From contig NC_015976.1 of the NCBI RefSeq assembly GCF_000283515.1, positions 620,001 to 684,000 on the forward strand: a stretch of DNA of 64,000 bases, in the 5' to 3' direction. The notes beneath the pieces are model-generated. The model had not been told where the DNA came from. It did no database searches and was given only the letters and a program-made list of their open reading frames with translations. Positions 52,704 to 62,000 of this stretch are shown one piece after another. Numbering within the stretch: the first letter of the stretch is position 1; every line of letters begins with the position of its first letter. Position numbers and translations under genes: made by a program. Source of the DNA: Sphingobium sp. SYK-6 (lineage in GTDB: Bacteria; Pseudomonadota; Alphaproteobacteria; Sphingomonadales; Sphingomonadaceae).

Positions 52704-53339
52704 TCAGAGCCGGGGATTGCCCGGGCTCCACCGGACACTGAGCTCGATGCCCTGGCCGATGGGGAGGAGCATCGTCTGGAGGTCGCTCCGGGCGCGGACT
52801 GCCTCGCGATAGTCCCACACGGAGGCGCGGGCGGAGGCCGGCTCGATCATGTTGTCCGCCGCGATCAGCGCTTCCTCGGCGAGCTTGGGGTAGAGGGCCT
52901 CGAAGCAGGGCCGGTAGGCATCCTTCCAGATATCCAGCAGCACGAAATCGAACGGTCCCGGATCGGCCTCGATCATCGCTACCGCATCCCCCGCGCGGAA
53001 ATCCACGAAGGCCGCGAGGCCGGCGCGTTCCAGCTGCTCCCGGGCATGGTCCTGCTTGTAGGCGGCGAGATCCATGGAGATGACGCGCGCGCCCGTCCGG
53101 CGCGCGGCATCGGCGAGGAAAAGCGTCGAATAGCCGTAGCTGGTGCCGAGCTCCAGGATGCGCGCGGGCCTGCGCCCCAGCACCAGCGCGTGGAGCAGCG
53201 CGGCCGCTTCCGGGCCGACCGGCAGCAGCAGGTCGTCGCGTGCGCGCGCGCCGTTGCCGGGCGCCCGCTCGGCGGCGATGCGTGCTTCATAGTCCGCGAA
53301 GACCGCGCGGACGGCTGGATCGTCGAAGATCATGGCCAT
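52704..53339 (-). CDS. class I SAM-dependent O-methyltransferase
   Basis: A 211-residue methyltransferase of the small O-methyltransferase group. The SAM loop is ILELGTSYGYSTLFLAD, the acidic strand end is VISMDLAA, and the metal or catalytic region is FVLLDIWKDAYRPCFEAL with AADNMIEP. Start ATG 53339 (or 53333), with GGGAGAGGC upstream. It follows the HAD gene by 93 bases on the same strand and could be co-transcribed with the ketone operon. Whether it acts on catecholic or methoxylated aromatics is open. Confidence 0.83.
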   Translation of the reverse strand: MAMIFDDPAVRAVFADYEARIAAERAPGNGARARDDLLLPVGPEAAALLHALVLGRRPARILELGTSYGYSTLFLADAARRTGARVISMDLAAYKQDHAREQLERAGLAAFVDFRAGDAVAMIEADPGPFDFVLLDIWKDAYRPCFEALYPKLAEEALIAADNMIEPASARASVWDYREAVRARSDLQTMLLPIGQGIELSVRWSPGNPRL

Positions 53340-53432
53340 GCCTCTCCCGTTTTCTTGCGAGCGCCATGGTCCCTCAAGTCGCGGGCTTATGCCAGCGGGA
53401 ATGCGCTCGGGCCGTCCGCCCGGGCGTCCGCC

Positions 53433-54278
53433 TCAGCCCAGCAGGCCGAGCGCCCGCAGTTCGCCGAGCCCGTCGATGATGCGGTGCGGCCGGCGCTCGG
53501 GCGGCTGGGCGGCCCATTCCTGGGCGCTGGTCGTTCCGGTGGTGACGCCGATGCCCATGGCGCCGCCGGCGCGGGCCATCTCCGTCTCGACCTTGGGATC
53601 ATCGCCGATCACTGCGATGCTTTCCATCGGCACGCCGAGCCTCGCGGCGACGAAGTTCATCGCGTGGAGCGAAGGCTTGCCAGTGAGTTCCGGCTCCTTG
53701 CCGGTCACGCGAGCGATGGCCCCGCCGATCGCGCAGCTATAGCCGAAGGCCCGGCCGCTCTGGGACGCGAAGAAGGGTACGTCGGACGCGGAGAACAGCG
53801 CCGCCCCCGCGAGCACGGCCTCGCAGGCGGCATGGATGTCCGGCATCGCGCAGTCGGGATGCCAGGCGACATAGACGGCGTCGGCGCTGGTCGCGCCGTC
53901 CTCGCCCGGCCGCACGGTGGCGATGCCCTCGCCGGTCAGCGCGTCGACCACGCCCTGCGTGCCGAGCACGAGCACGCGCCCGAAGCCCCGCTCGCGGAAC
54001 ACATGGCCCGCCACGCTGTTCGGCGTGAAGAGATGCGAATCGGGGATCGGCAGGCCCAGCGCGCGCAGGCGCGGCCCCTGCTGGGCGGCCGGATAGGCGC
54101 TGCCATTGGTGAGCGCGAGGAAGGGGAAGCCGCTGGCCTCCAGCTCGCTCAGCAGTTCCACCGCGCCGGGCAGCAGCTTGTAGCCGCCCAGATTGCGGTC
54201 GCTCAGGATGAGCGTGCCGTCGAGGTCGAACATGATGCCCTGGGCGGGCCGCAGCGTTTCGGTGAAGGGGGCGGTCAT
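53433..54278 (-). CDS. HAD-IIA family phosphatase, candidate AcvF
   Basis: Phosphatase of 281 residues in the NagD/p-nitrophenylphosphatase group. Motif I MFDLDGTLILSDRN gives the nucleophilic Asp, motif II is LALTNGSAYP, motif III has the Lys of GKPSLHAMN, and motif IV is VIGDDPKVETEM. The C2-type cap is visible between. It is the last gene of the kinase/carboxylase set; in SYK-6, AcvF removes phosphate from phosphorylated acetovanillone. Matching role inferred from context. AAGGA precedes the ATG. Confidence 0.85.
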   Translation of the reverse strand: MTAPFTETLRPAQGIMFDLDGTLILSDRNLGGYKLLPGAVELLSELEASGFPFLALTNGSAYPAAQQGPRLRALGLPIPDSHLFTPNSVAGHVFRERGFGRVLVLGTQGVVDALTGEGIATVRPGEDGATSADAVYVAWHPDCAMPDIHAACEAVLAGAALFSASDVPFFASQSGRAFGYSCAIGGAIARVTGKEPELTGKPSLHAMNFVAARLGVPMESIAVIGDDPKVETEMARAGGAMGIGVTTGTTSAQEWAAQPPERRPHRIIDGLGELRALGLLG

Positions 54279-54337
54279 CGCGATGGTCCTTTTCGGGCAG
54301 CAGCCAGCCTCTCCCTGGTAAAGGGGGAGGCGGTCAG

Positions 54338-55804
54338 TCAGCCATGGCTTTCCAGTTCCAGCCGGAAGCCGGCCTTCTCCACGCTCACCCGGTCGATGTC
54401 CGTCCGGGCCAGCAGCTTGCGGATCAGCGCCATGGCCGGGCGGAGTGTCGGGTCGTAATGGCGCGGCGCGGGACCGGCGGCCTGCATCGCGTCCACCTGC
54501 CCGGCGGGCATGGTCGCGCGCAGCAGGAATTCCTCGTCCGGCAGATGGGTGCCGATGCGCTTGCGCAGGTCCGGCAGGTCGGCCATGCCGGGCTCGGCGG
54601 CGAGTTCCTTCGTGCGCGGCAGGGCCATGATCCGGTCGAGCACATTGGGGGCGATGGGCTGGTTGGGGCGGCCGAACCGGCCGATCGCATAGCGGATCAC
54701 TTCGTCCGGGATCACGCTGTAGCGCTCTGTCCCGGTCACGTTCATCACCGCCTGCGTCATCACCATCTGGGCGAAGGGCGTCATCACGATCGGCCAGCCC
54801 AGCTCCTCGCGCACGCGGCCCAGCTCCTCCACCACGGCGCCTTCCAGATGCGGCACGCGATGGTCGGCCAGATGCCGCCGCATGGTGCCGACCATGCCGC
54901 CGGGCAACTGGTGCTGGAGATAGGCCGCATCGAAGGGCATGGGCGCACCGGTCGGCAGTCCCTCGGCCTGCGCGAGATCGGTGAAGTAGCGCCCGGCCTC
55001 CGCCAGCGCCGCGTCATCGATGTCGACGCTGTGGCCGAGCGCGCGCAGATTGGCGACCACGCGCTCGAGCGGCGGATTGGATGTGCCGTCGCCCAGCCCG
55101 CCGGATGCGCCCTGCAGTGCCTCCACGCCGAGCCCGGCGGCCTCATAATAGCTCTGCTCGCCCAGGCCGATGGTGCAATGGGCGTGGAGTTCCAGCGGCT
55201 TGTCGCCGATCACGGCGAGGATCGCGGGGATGAGCGTCCGCGCGCGCTGGGGCGAGAGCAGCCCGCCCGGATCCTTGATGTAGAGCGCGTCGATATCCGG
55301 GCTGGCCGCCATCGTCGCGGCGGCCTGCGCATAATGGGCATCGTCATGAATGGGGCTCAGCGTGAAGACCAGCGCGCCGACCACATAGGCATCGCCGTCG
55401 CGCTTGATCATCCGCGCCACCTGCACATTGGCCTCGGCATCGTTCATCGGATCGGCGAGGGCGAAGCGGCCGATGCCGTTCTTCATGAGCGTGGCGAAGG
55501 CCAGCGCCATGAAGTCCGGGCTCGCCGTCTCCCAGGCAATGAAGCGGAAGCCGGTGGAGAGGAACTGCAGCGGCGTGGTGGGGCAGGCCTGCTTCATCAG
55601 CCGGATGCGCTCCCACGGGTCCTCCTGCTTGTAGCGCACCGCCACGCCCATATGCGTCGACGTGGTGAAGTCGATCGCTTTGAAGCCGACGCGTTCCAGC
55701 ACCGGCGCGATGGAGAGAGTGCGGGCGGTGTCCACGCCGAGCGCCCCCCACAGACACTGGTTGCCGTCGCGCAGCGACGTTTCGACGAGCTTGATGTCTG
55801 CCAT
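54338..55804 (-). CDS. biotin-dependent carboxylase, carboxyltransferase subunit (HMGL-like)
   Basis: Transfers CO2 from carboxybiotin to the ketone substrate. The 488 residues form a pyruvate carboxylase-like TIM barrel. The metal motif is LVETSLRDGNQCLWG, followed by ALYIKDPGGLLSP, the lysine region, and the metal histidines in PLELHAHCTIGLGEQS. PGGMVGTMRRHL and GWPIVMTPFAQMVMTQA complete the second half. It has no biotin carrier domain, in keeping with a separate BCCP gene. Three bases separate it from the biotin carboxylase stop. The closest known role is one subunit of AcvCDE. Confidence 0.88.
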   Translation of the reverse strand: MADIKLVETSLRDGNQCLWGALGVDTARTLSIAPVLERVGFKAIDFTTSTHMGVAVRYKQEDPWERIRLMKQACPTTPLQFLSTGFRFIAWETASPDFMALAFATLMKNGIGRFALADPMNDAEANVQVARMIKRDGDAYVVGALVFTLSPIHDDAHYAQAAATMAASPDIDALYIKDPGGLLSPQRARTLIPAILAVIGDKPLELHAHCTIGLGEQSYYEAAGLGVEALQGASGGLGDGTSNPPLERVVANLRALGHSVDIDDAALAEAGRYFTDLAQAEGLPTGAPMPFDAAYLQHQLPGGMVGTMRRHLADHRVPHLEGAVVEELGRVREELGWPIVMTPFAQMVMTQAVMNVTGTERYSVIPDEVIRYAIGRFGRPNQPIAPNVLDRIMALPRTKELAAEPGMADLPDLRKRIGTHLPDEEFLLRATMPAGQVDAMQAAGPAPRHYDPTLRPAMALIRKLLARTDIDRVSVEKAGFRLELESHG

Positions 55805-55807
55805 GGT

Positions 55808-57172
55808 TCAGGTCTCTGTGCGCTCCGCCTGCCGGGCGGCGCGGCGGGCGAGGAAGCCGGTATCGACGCCGCCCGCCGCGAAATCGGGGTCGGCCAGTAT
55901 CTCTGCCTGAAAGCGAAGGTTCGTCGAGACGCCTTCGATGCGGGTTTCACGCAGCGCCGCCTGCAGCCGCGCCAGCGCGGTGGCGCGGTCCGGCCCGTGG
56001 GCGATGACCTTGGCGATCATCGAATCGTAGAATGGCGGGATCTTCGCGCCGTCCACGATATGGGTGTCGACGCGGATGCCCTCGCCGGCGGGCCAGTGCG
56101 CCCGGCTGACCGTGCCGGGGCTGGGCATGAAGTCGCGGGCCGGGTCCTCGGCATTGATGCGGCATTCGATGGCGGCGCCGTCGATGGCGACGTCGCCCTG
56201 CGCGAGGCGCAGGCCCTGCCCGTCGGCAATGGCGATCTGCTCGGCGATCAGGTCCACGCCCGTCACCATCTCGCTGACCGGATGCTCGACCTGGATGCGG
56301 GCATTCATCTCGAGGAAGTAGAATTGCTCGCGCGCCATGTCGTAGAGGAACTCGACGGTGCCGGCGCCGCGATAGTCAAGCCGCGCGGCGAAGCGCATCG
56401 CCGCCTCGTGCATGGCCGCGCGCGCCGCGTCCGGCACGCGGGGCGCGGGCGTTTCCTCCACCAGCTTCTGATAGCGCCGCTGCACCGAGCAGTCGCGCTC
56501 GCCCAGATGGATCACCTTGCCCGCGCCGTCGCCCAGTACCTGCACCTCGACATGGCGGCCCTGGGAGACATAACGTTCGAGATAGACGCGTGCATCGCCG
56601 AAGGCGGCGCCGGCCTCGGCCGATGCCATGTCCATGGTCGCGGCGAGATCGTCCAGATCCTCGACCAGCTTCATGCCGCGCCCGCCGCCGCCGCCCACTG
56701 CCTTGATGAGCAGCGGCGCGCCGATCCCGGCCGCCAGCGCCTGCGCTTCGGCGAGGCTGTCCACCGGGCCGCCGGGCACCACCGGCACATCGGCGGCGAT
56801 CGCTTCGGCGCGGGCGCGCAGCTTGTCGCCCACCGCCTCGATCTGCGCGGCGGTGGGGCCGATGAAGATCACCCCTTCCGCTTCGCACAGGCTGGCGAGC
56901 GCTGCCCGCTCGGAGAGGAAGCCATAGCCGGGATGGATCGCGTCGCAGCCCGATCCGAGCGCGGCCTGCACGATGGTCTCGACGCGCAGATAGCTCTCGC
57001 CGGGCCGCGCCGGGCCAATGCACAGCGCGCGCGTCGCCATCCGCGCGCCGAGCGAATCGCGATCGGCCTCGGAGACGGCGAGAACCGTCTCCAGCCCCAG
57101 CGAGTGGGCAGTGCGGATGATGCGCACCGCGATCTCGCCGCGATTGGCGATGAGGATCCGGCGGATGGTCAT
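55808..57172 (-). CDS. biotin carboxylase subunit
   Basis: ATP-dependent carboxylation of biotin on the carrier protein. The 454 residues hold RILIANRGEIAVRIIRTA at the start, the ATP-grasp loop KAVGGGGGRGM, active-site FLEMNARIQVEHPVSEM (Arg and Glu), and RINAEDP. Normal length for AccC-type subunits. It is cut off from BCCP by a 156-base gap with mirrored hairpins, unusual inside this operon. The rest of the set marks it as part of the ketone carboxylase, not acetyl-CoA carboxylase. Confidence 0.94.
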   Translation of the reverse strand: MTIRRILIANRGEIAVRIIRTAHSLGLETVLAVSEADRDSLGARMATRALCIGPARPGESYLRVETIVQAALGSGCDAIHPGYGFLSERAALASLCEAEGVIFIGPTAAQIEAVGDKLRARAEAIAADVPVVPGGPVDSLAEAQALAAGIGAPLLIKAVGGGGGRGMKLVEDLDDLAATMDMASAEAGAAFGDARVYLERYVSQGRHVEVQVLGDGAGKVIHLGERDCSVQRRYQKLVEETPAPRVPDAARAAMHEAAMRFAARLDYRGAGTVEFLYDMAREQFYFLEMNARIQVEHPVSEMVTGVDLIAEQIAIADGQGLRLAQGDVAIDGAAIECRINAEDPARDFMPSPGTVSRAHWPAGEGIRVDTHIVDGAKIPPFYDSMIAKVIAHGPDRATALARLQAALRETRIEGVSTNLRFQAEILADPDFAAGGVDTGFLARRAARQAERTET

Positions 57173-57211
57173 GAGAGGTTCTGGAATGAGCCGGCTCCCC
57201 CTACGTTCGCC

Positions 57212-57298
57212 GTCATCCCCGCGAACGCGGGGATCCAGTCGCCGTGGCAGGAAATGATCTCATGACCGAAGCTGGATTCCCGCCTGCGCGGGAATAAC
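57212..57298. repeat. mirrored hairpin repeat inside the operon
   Basis: ATCCCCGCGAACGCGGGGAT (57215-57234) is followed by CCAG; CTGG precedes ATTCCCGCCTGCGCGGGAAT (57276-57295). Two stem-loops thus face each other across about 40 bases. The unit has the look of a dispersed intergenic repeat and lies between BCCP and biotin carboxylase, where it could affect the relative amounts of the subunits. Confidence 0.75.
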
Positions 57299-57328
57299 GG
57301 ATTACCATCAGGAACAGGCATCTCCGCC

Positions 57329-57814
57329 TCAGGCGTCCGGCCGCACGAGCATCAGCACTTCGCCATGCTCCACCAGCTCGCCATTGCGGCCGATGATCTC
57401 GACGACTTCGCCGCTGACCCCGGCGGAGACGGAGTTCATGAGCTTCATCACCTCGATGATGCCGATCACCGTTTCCGTGTCGACGCGGCTGCCGACATCC
57501 ACGAAGGGCGCTTCGCCGGGCTTGGGGGCGTGGTAGAAGATGCCGAGCAGCGGTGCGTTGATTTCCACCAGTCCCGCCTCGCGCTCCGGGCGAGCGGCAG
57601 CGGGCGGTGGCGCCGCCGGGGCGGGGGCTGGTGCCGGCGCGCTTTCCGCAGGCGATGCGGGCGCGGCGCCGGTTGCGCGCGCCGGTCGCGTCGCGCCCGC
57701 GCCGCCGCGCTCCAGCTCCAGCCTGATGCCGTCCATTTCAAGGCTCAGCCGGTCGAACGTCGAGCCTTCGAGGAGCTTCATGATCTCCTCGACATCCTTT
57801 GCCGTGAGGCTCAT
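57329..57814 (-). CDS. biotin carboxyl carrier protein
   Basis: Carries biotin between the carboxylase and carboxyltransferase subunits. The 161 residues have an N-terminal helix pair (DVEEIMKLLEGSTFDRLSLE), a Pro/Ala linker, and a C-terminal biotinyl domain with EVMKLMNSVSAGVSG, where K of VMKLMN takes biotin. AccB-like in design. The start is separated from the previous stop by one base (TAAGATG), so it is translated with the kinase subunit. Confidence 0.92.
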   Translation of the reverse strand: MSLTAKDVEEIMKLLEGSTFDRLSLEMDGIRLELERGGAGATRPARATGAAPASPAESAPAPAPAPAAPPPAAARPEREAGLVEINAPLLGIFYHAPKPGEAPFVDVGSRVDTETVIGIIEVMKLMNSVSAGVSGEVVEIIGRNGELVEHGEVLMLVRPDA

Positions 57815-57815
57815 C

Positions 57816-58859
57816 TTATCTGCGTCCCCCGAAAATCGTCATGACATGCTTGAGCGGGTCGTCGATCACTGGTGCCACCGGCTTCTGTTCCTTGGCCGAC
57901 CAGACCGTTTCCGGCCGGCTCTGCAGCAGCAGCAACGCGCCGCTCTTGTCGATGGCCCACTCGATGTCCTGCGCGCGGCCATAATGTTTCTCGATCCGGC
58001 GGCCGACGCCGCGCAGGGCCTGAAGCTCCTCGTCGGAGAGGCAGGGCGTCTTGCGCAGCTCTGCCGGCACGTCTTCGTCGACAATGCCGCCGCCCGCCGC
58101 GGGCACTTGCCGGATATGCTTGTCCGAGATGTCGCGCACGCTGATCTCGCCGGTGATCTTGCCCATCACCCAGCGATCGGGCGTCACTTCGCCGGATACG
58201 ACCGCGCTCCCCAGGCCCCAGGCGCCCTCGATGGTGATGACCGACTTGTCGCCAGTGGTGGGCGAGCGCGTGAACATCACGCCCGCCGTCCGCGCGTCGA
58301 CCATGGTCTGCACGACCACCGCCATCGCCACGCCGTCCTCGGGCAGGCCGTGCTTGCGGCGATAGCAGATCGATTCCACCGAATAGAGGCTGCCCCAGCA
58401 TTCGCGCACGCGGTGGATGGCGTCCTGCGCGTCGGGCACCCACAGGAACGTGTCCTGCAGGCCGGCGAAGCTTGCATCCTCCGCGTCCTCGGTGGTCGCC
58501 GAGGATCGCACGGCGACGGTGAGCGCGGGATTGTCCTTCGCCAGCGTGGCATGCGCCTCGAGGATTGCGGTTTCCACCATGGCGGGCAGCGGCTCGTTCT
58601 CCACGCGGACGCGCAGACTGCGCGAGATCCGCGACACCGTGTCGAGATCGTTCGGGTCGAGCGTTTCCACCAGCGCGCGCACCGGGGAGGATCGTTCGAG
58701 CGCATCGAGGAACAGCTCGAAGGCCTGCGTCGTCACCACGAAGCCCGGTGGCACGTCGATGCCGGCATGGGTCAGCTCGCCAAGGCTGGCGCCCTTGCCG
58801 CCCACGGTGGGCCGATCGGTGATCCACAGGTCGGGGAACCAGGAGACGGCGGCCGTCAT
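57816..58859 (-). CDS. PEP-synthase-like kinase, ATP-binding subunit (AcvA/B-like)
   Basis: Pyruvate-phosphate dikinase N-domain protein of 347 residues that should bind ATP and phosphorylate the histidine of its partner. Visible motifs: LGELTHAGIDVPPGFVVTTQ, AVRSSATTEDAEDASFAGL, GVMFTRSPTTGDKS, and LLLLQSRPETVWS. Size fits the 40-kDa subunit of phenylphosphate synthase in Thauera, and AcvA or AcvB of SYK-6. It needs the 612-residue protein to complete the enzyme. Which of the two letters applies I cannot say. Confidence 0.87.
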   Translation of the reverse strand: MTAAVSWFPDLWITDRPTVGGKGASLGELTHAGIDVPPGFVVTTQAFELFLDALERSSPVRALVETLDPNDLDTVSRISRSLRVRVENEPLPAMVETAILEAHATLAKDNPALTVAVRSSATTEDAEDASFAGLQDTFLWVPDAQDAIHRVRECWGSLYSVESICYRRKHGLPEDGVAMAVVVQTMVDARTAGVMFTRSPTTGDKSVITIEGAWGLGSAVVSGEVTPDRWVMGKITGEISVRDISDKHIRQVPAAGGGIVDEDVPAELRKTPCLSDEELQALRGVGRRIEKHYGRAQDIEWAIDKSGALLLLQSRPETVWSAKEQKPVAPVIDDPLKHVMTIFGGRR

Positions 58860-58902
58860 GCGCGCGCCGCCCGGGCGGGAGTGGAAAGGCCGGGCAGTGC
58901 CA

Positions 58903-60741
58903 TCATGCGTCCTCCAGAACCCGTTCTTCTTCCAGGATCGTCACGGTGCCGCGCCCGCCATCCACGCGGATGCGCTGCCCGTCCTTGATCTTCTGGGTGG
59001 CCGAGCCGGTGCCGACCACTGCGGGCAGGCCATATTCGCGCGCCACGATCGCCATGTGGCTCATCGATCCGCCGATGTCGGAGACGGCCGCCGCTATCTT
59101 CTGGAAGATCGGCGCCCAGGTCGGGTTGGTGACCTGGCAGACGAGGATGTCGCCCTGCTGCAGCCGGTTGATCTCCTCGACGGACCGGACCACTCGCGCG
59201 GTGCCTTCCACCACGCCGCTCGACGCCGCGAAGCCCTTGAGCTCGTTGCTGTCCCCCTCGCCGTCGGACAGCCAGACGTCGAGGCTCTCGCGCGTGATGC
59301 CCCAGAGCATGACGATCGCCGGATCGTCGATCACGTCCGGCACCTGGCCGAGCGCGGGCGGCACCACATGGCCCGCCCATGCCTTGATCGCGGCCTTGCG
59401 CTCGGCGACCTTCGCCGGCCAGACGCGCGGCCCGATCGGGTCCGAGCCGCTGGACCAGGCGAGCATCAGGTCGATGATCGCGCTTTCCAGCTCATAATGG
59501 GTGAGGTTGAAGACATCCTCTTCCTTCTCCCAGAAGCCATGGTCCCGCAGCAGCGCGCCGAACTCGCGGATCTTGTTGAAGAAGAGATTGGTGTACCAGT
59601 GCTCGCAGTAGAATTTGTGGCCTTCCACATAAGGGAAGACGCGGTGGGCGAGCGTGATGAGCTGGTCGTAGGTCGCCCGGTCCTCGTCGGTGTCGAGCAG
59701 GTCGCGATAATCCGCGATGAGCGCCTGCCGCTCCTCGATCAGCCGTTCCATCGGCCGCTCGATCGCGGCGCCGGCCTTCACCTTGGCGATGTAGCCCGGC
59801 AGCGCCGCGAAGGGCATGGACAGGTCATCGTTCCATGAGCGGTGATAATGGTAGAAGCCGTCGCCGACATTCACGTTGAACCACGGGTTGCGGCTCGTCT
59901 CCAGCTCCCGCAGCCAGGCCTTGCCGTTATCGCCGAGCTGGTCGAGCGCCGTGAGCACGTCCTCGATCACCATGCCGTCGTGGAACCTGTCGTCCACGCC
60001 CAGTTCCACCGCGCGGCGGGCGAGGCGCTTCACTTCCTCGTCGGGCCTGAAGATCTCGGCTTCCATGCCCGCCACCATGCGGCTGATCGCCTGATCGCTG
60101 ATCTCCGGGAAGGCCTTCTTGCAGAAGTCGAAGAAGGTCAGATAGGCGCCATAGCCGAGCAGCAGGAACTCGAAATGATGGTGCCACATGCGGAAATAGC
60201 CCTCGAGCGTCTTCCGATATGTGTCGATGAGGTCGTGGTTCGCCGCCACGCCCTTGCCCGTGTGCGTCGTCTCGATGGGTTCAAGGTCGGGCAGTGACGG
60301 CTTGGAGAGCGCCTGCGCGTCCGCGATCAGCGCCTTCATCTTCTCCTTCCACTGGGCATAGAGGTCTTCCCAGTGCTCGTAATAATAGAAGGCGCGCTGC
60401 TGGAATTCCTTCGCGCGCGCCTCGATCTCGGCGGGGTCGGTGACGGCCACGCCGCCGATGAACACCCGGCCGTTGATGATGCGGTGATCGATGCCCTTGG
60501 TGGTGGGCAGCACATGCACGCGGGTGTTGAAGCTGCCGAGCGCGCAATAGGCCGCTTCCGCCGTGATCATGTCGAAATGATGCATCGGCTCGGGGAAATG
60601 CATGCTGTTGTAGAACCAGAAGCGCTCGTCGTCGCCGTCATGGAACTGGCAGTAATAGGGATAGGCGGCCTGGGCTGCCTCGGTGCCCGGCACGATTTCC
60701 AGCGAGCTGGGCAGGGGGAAGCCCTTGGTCGGTTCGCTCAT
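58903..60741 (-). CDS. PEP-utilising kinase, phospho-histidine subunit (AcvA/B-like)
   Basis: The 612-residue partner of the ATP-binding subunit. The C-terminal swivelling domain has the phospho-His in GGSMSHMAIVAREYGLPAVV. The large N-terminal part (about 1-500, His/Tyr/Trp-rich, e.g. HHFDMITAEAAYCALGSFNT) should bind the phenolic ketone. Size and layout match the 70-kDa subunit of phenylphosphate synthase. Start ATG 60741 with GAGGA. It is the first gene of the operon; 222 bases upstream lie between it and the AraC gene and should contain the promoter. Confidence 0.87.
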   Translation of the reverse strand: MSEPTKGFPLPSSLEIVPGTEAAQAAYPYYCQFHDGDDERFWFYNSMHFPEPMHHFDMITAEAAYCALGSFNTRVHVLPTTKGIDHRIINGRVFIGGVAVTDPAEIEARAKEFQQRAFYYYEHWEDLYAQWKEKMKALIADAQALSKPSLPDLEPIETTHTGKGVAANHDLIDTYRKTLEGYFRMWHHHFEFLLLGYGAYLTFFDFCKKAFPEISDQAISRMVAGMEAEIFRPDEEVKRLARRAVELGVDDRFHDGMVIEDVLTALDQLGDNGKAWLRELETSRNPWFNVNVGDGFYHYHRSWNDDLSMPFAALPGYIAKVKAGAAIERPMERLIEERQALIADYRDLLDTDEDRATYDQLITLAHRVFPYVEGHKFYCEHWYTNLFFNKIREFGALLRDHGFWEKEEDVFNLTHYELESAIIDLMLAWSSGSDPIGPRVWPAKVAERKAAIKAWAGHVVPPALGQVPDVIDDPAIVMLWGITRESLDVWLSDGEGDSNELKGFAASSGVVEGTARVVRSVEEINRLQQGDILVCQVTNPTWAPIFQKIAAAVSDIGGSMSHMAIVAREYGLPAVVGTGSATQKIKDGQRIRVDGGRGTVTILEEERVLEDA

Positions 60742-60963
60742 GGCAGTCCTCTCATATGCTCTTTTCCGCGCCGTCCGCCGGCCGAATCCGCGAGGGATCG
60801 ACCGGCAGCGCCGCGGGATCGTTGAGGAACCTAACCATGTGCGCTGCGCGCCCCAAGGATTTGCGCGCAAGCGCATCAGGACAAAAACGCAGCGCTGCAG
60901 TCTTGTTGACCGCATTTCATTTCCGCATGGATTTCCCGGCCCGGGGGAAGGCGCGGCGCGGCG

Positions 60964-61929
60964 CTATTGCGCGCGGTGGCGTTCGCGCCAGTCCTTGGGC
61001 GTCATGCCGAAGCGCTTGCGGAAGAGCCGGGTGAAATAGCCCGGGTCGAGGAAACCGCAGCGGAACGCGATGTCGCCGAGCGAGAGGCCGCCTGCCCGGG
61101 GATCGGCAAGCAGGTTGCTGGCCCGGTCGAGCCGGGTTGCGTTCAGTTCGCGCACGAAGCTGGTGCCCGATCCGGCGAGCAAGGCCTGCAGGTAGCGGCG
61201 CGAGATGCCGAGGTCGCCGGCGATCCGGTCCGGCGAGAGTTCCGGGTCGGCATGGTCGGTCTCGATGCGGCGCAGGATCTGCCGGGCGAGCTGGCCGCGA
61301 TGGCGGCTCGGGGCAGGCTCGTGGAAGCCGGTGGCGAGCGTCAGCAGCGCGCCGACCTGCTCGGCGATGAGCGGGCGGGGGAGGGGGCTTTCGTCGATGC
61401 CCGCGACCATCGTCTCCAGCAGGCTGCCGAGCGGCGCCCCCCAGCCTTCGCAGGCGGAGATCGGCCGGGCGAGCAGCGCCTCGGGGTCCGGCAGATATTT
61501 CTCCAGCCAGCCCTGCGGCATCATGAGGTCGATCGCCTCGTGCGCGGTGTCCATCTCCATCTGGTAGAAGCGGGTATTGTCGAGCAGCACGAACTGCCCC
61601 GGCGCCACGGTGAAGCGCTTGCCCTGCATGCTGGTATCGAGCGCGCCGCGCCGGGCATAGACGAGCTGGATGGACGGCGTTGCCCGCCCCGCGCTGCCGT
61701 CCGTCCCGCAATGGACGACGCGCTGCGCCGGGGCATGGAGCTGGAGCAGCCTGAGCTGGCCGACGCCATGGCTGGTCCACTGCGCGGCGAAATGATCGGT
61801 GTCGAACACGGTCACGTCGATGGGCGCGATGGTGCTCGCGGCCCAGTCGCGCCACTGGTGGATCGCCTCGCTGCGCGCAAGGCCGCTGGAACTCCAGCTA
61901 TGGTCGTCCTGGCTTGGTTGCGCCTGCAT
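60964..61929 (-). CDS. AraC family transcriptional regulator
   Basis: A 321-residue regulator from ATG 61929. The N-terminal AraC-binding-like domain (about 30-200) begins with VFDTDHFAAQWTSHG. The C-terminal pair of helix-turn-helices includes LSPDRIAGDLGISRRYLQALL and SLGDIAFRCGFLDPGYFTRLFRKRFG. It reads toward the aryl-ketone operon on the same strand, 222 bases upstream, and is the natural candidate for its activator, with an aryl ketone or intermediate as ligand; inferred from position. Confidence 0.88.
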   Translation of the reverse strand: MQAQPSQDDHSWSSSGLARSEAIHQWRDWAASTIAPIDVTVFDTDHFAAQWTSHGVGQLRLLQLHAPAQRVVHCGTDGSAGRATPSIQLVYARRGALDTSMQGKRFTVAPGQFVLLDNTRFYQMEMDTAHEAIDLMMPQGWLEKYLPDPEALLARPISACEGWGAPLGSLLETMVAGIDESPLPRPLIAEQVGALLTLATGFHEPAPSRHRGQLARQILRRIETDHADPELSPDRIAGDLGISRRYLQALLAGSGTSFVRELNATRLDRASNLLADPRAGGLSLGDIAFRCGFLDPGYFTRLFRKRFGMTPKDWRERHRAQ

Positions 61930-62000
61930 GTCAGGGGCCCTCTCCGGCTTCCTGAGGGCAAGTCTATGCCCCGGGGCGCCCGGGCGCAAGCGCGCGGCGC

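Noticed and set aside
54344..57265. 973-codon open frame on the plus strand across the carboxylase genes
   Set aside because: Shadow of three certain enzymes; composition typical of antisense frames at high GC.
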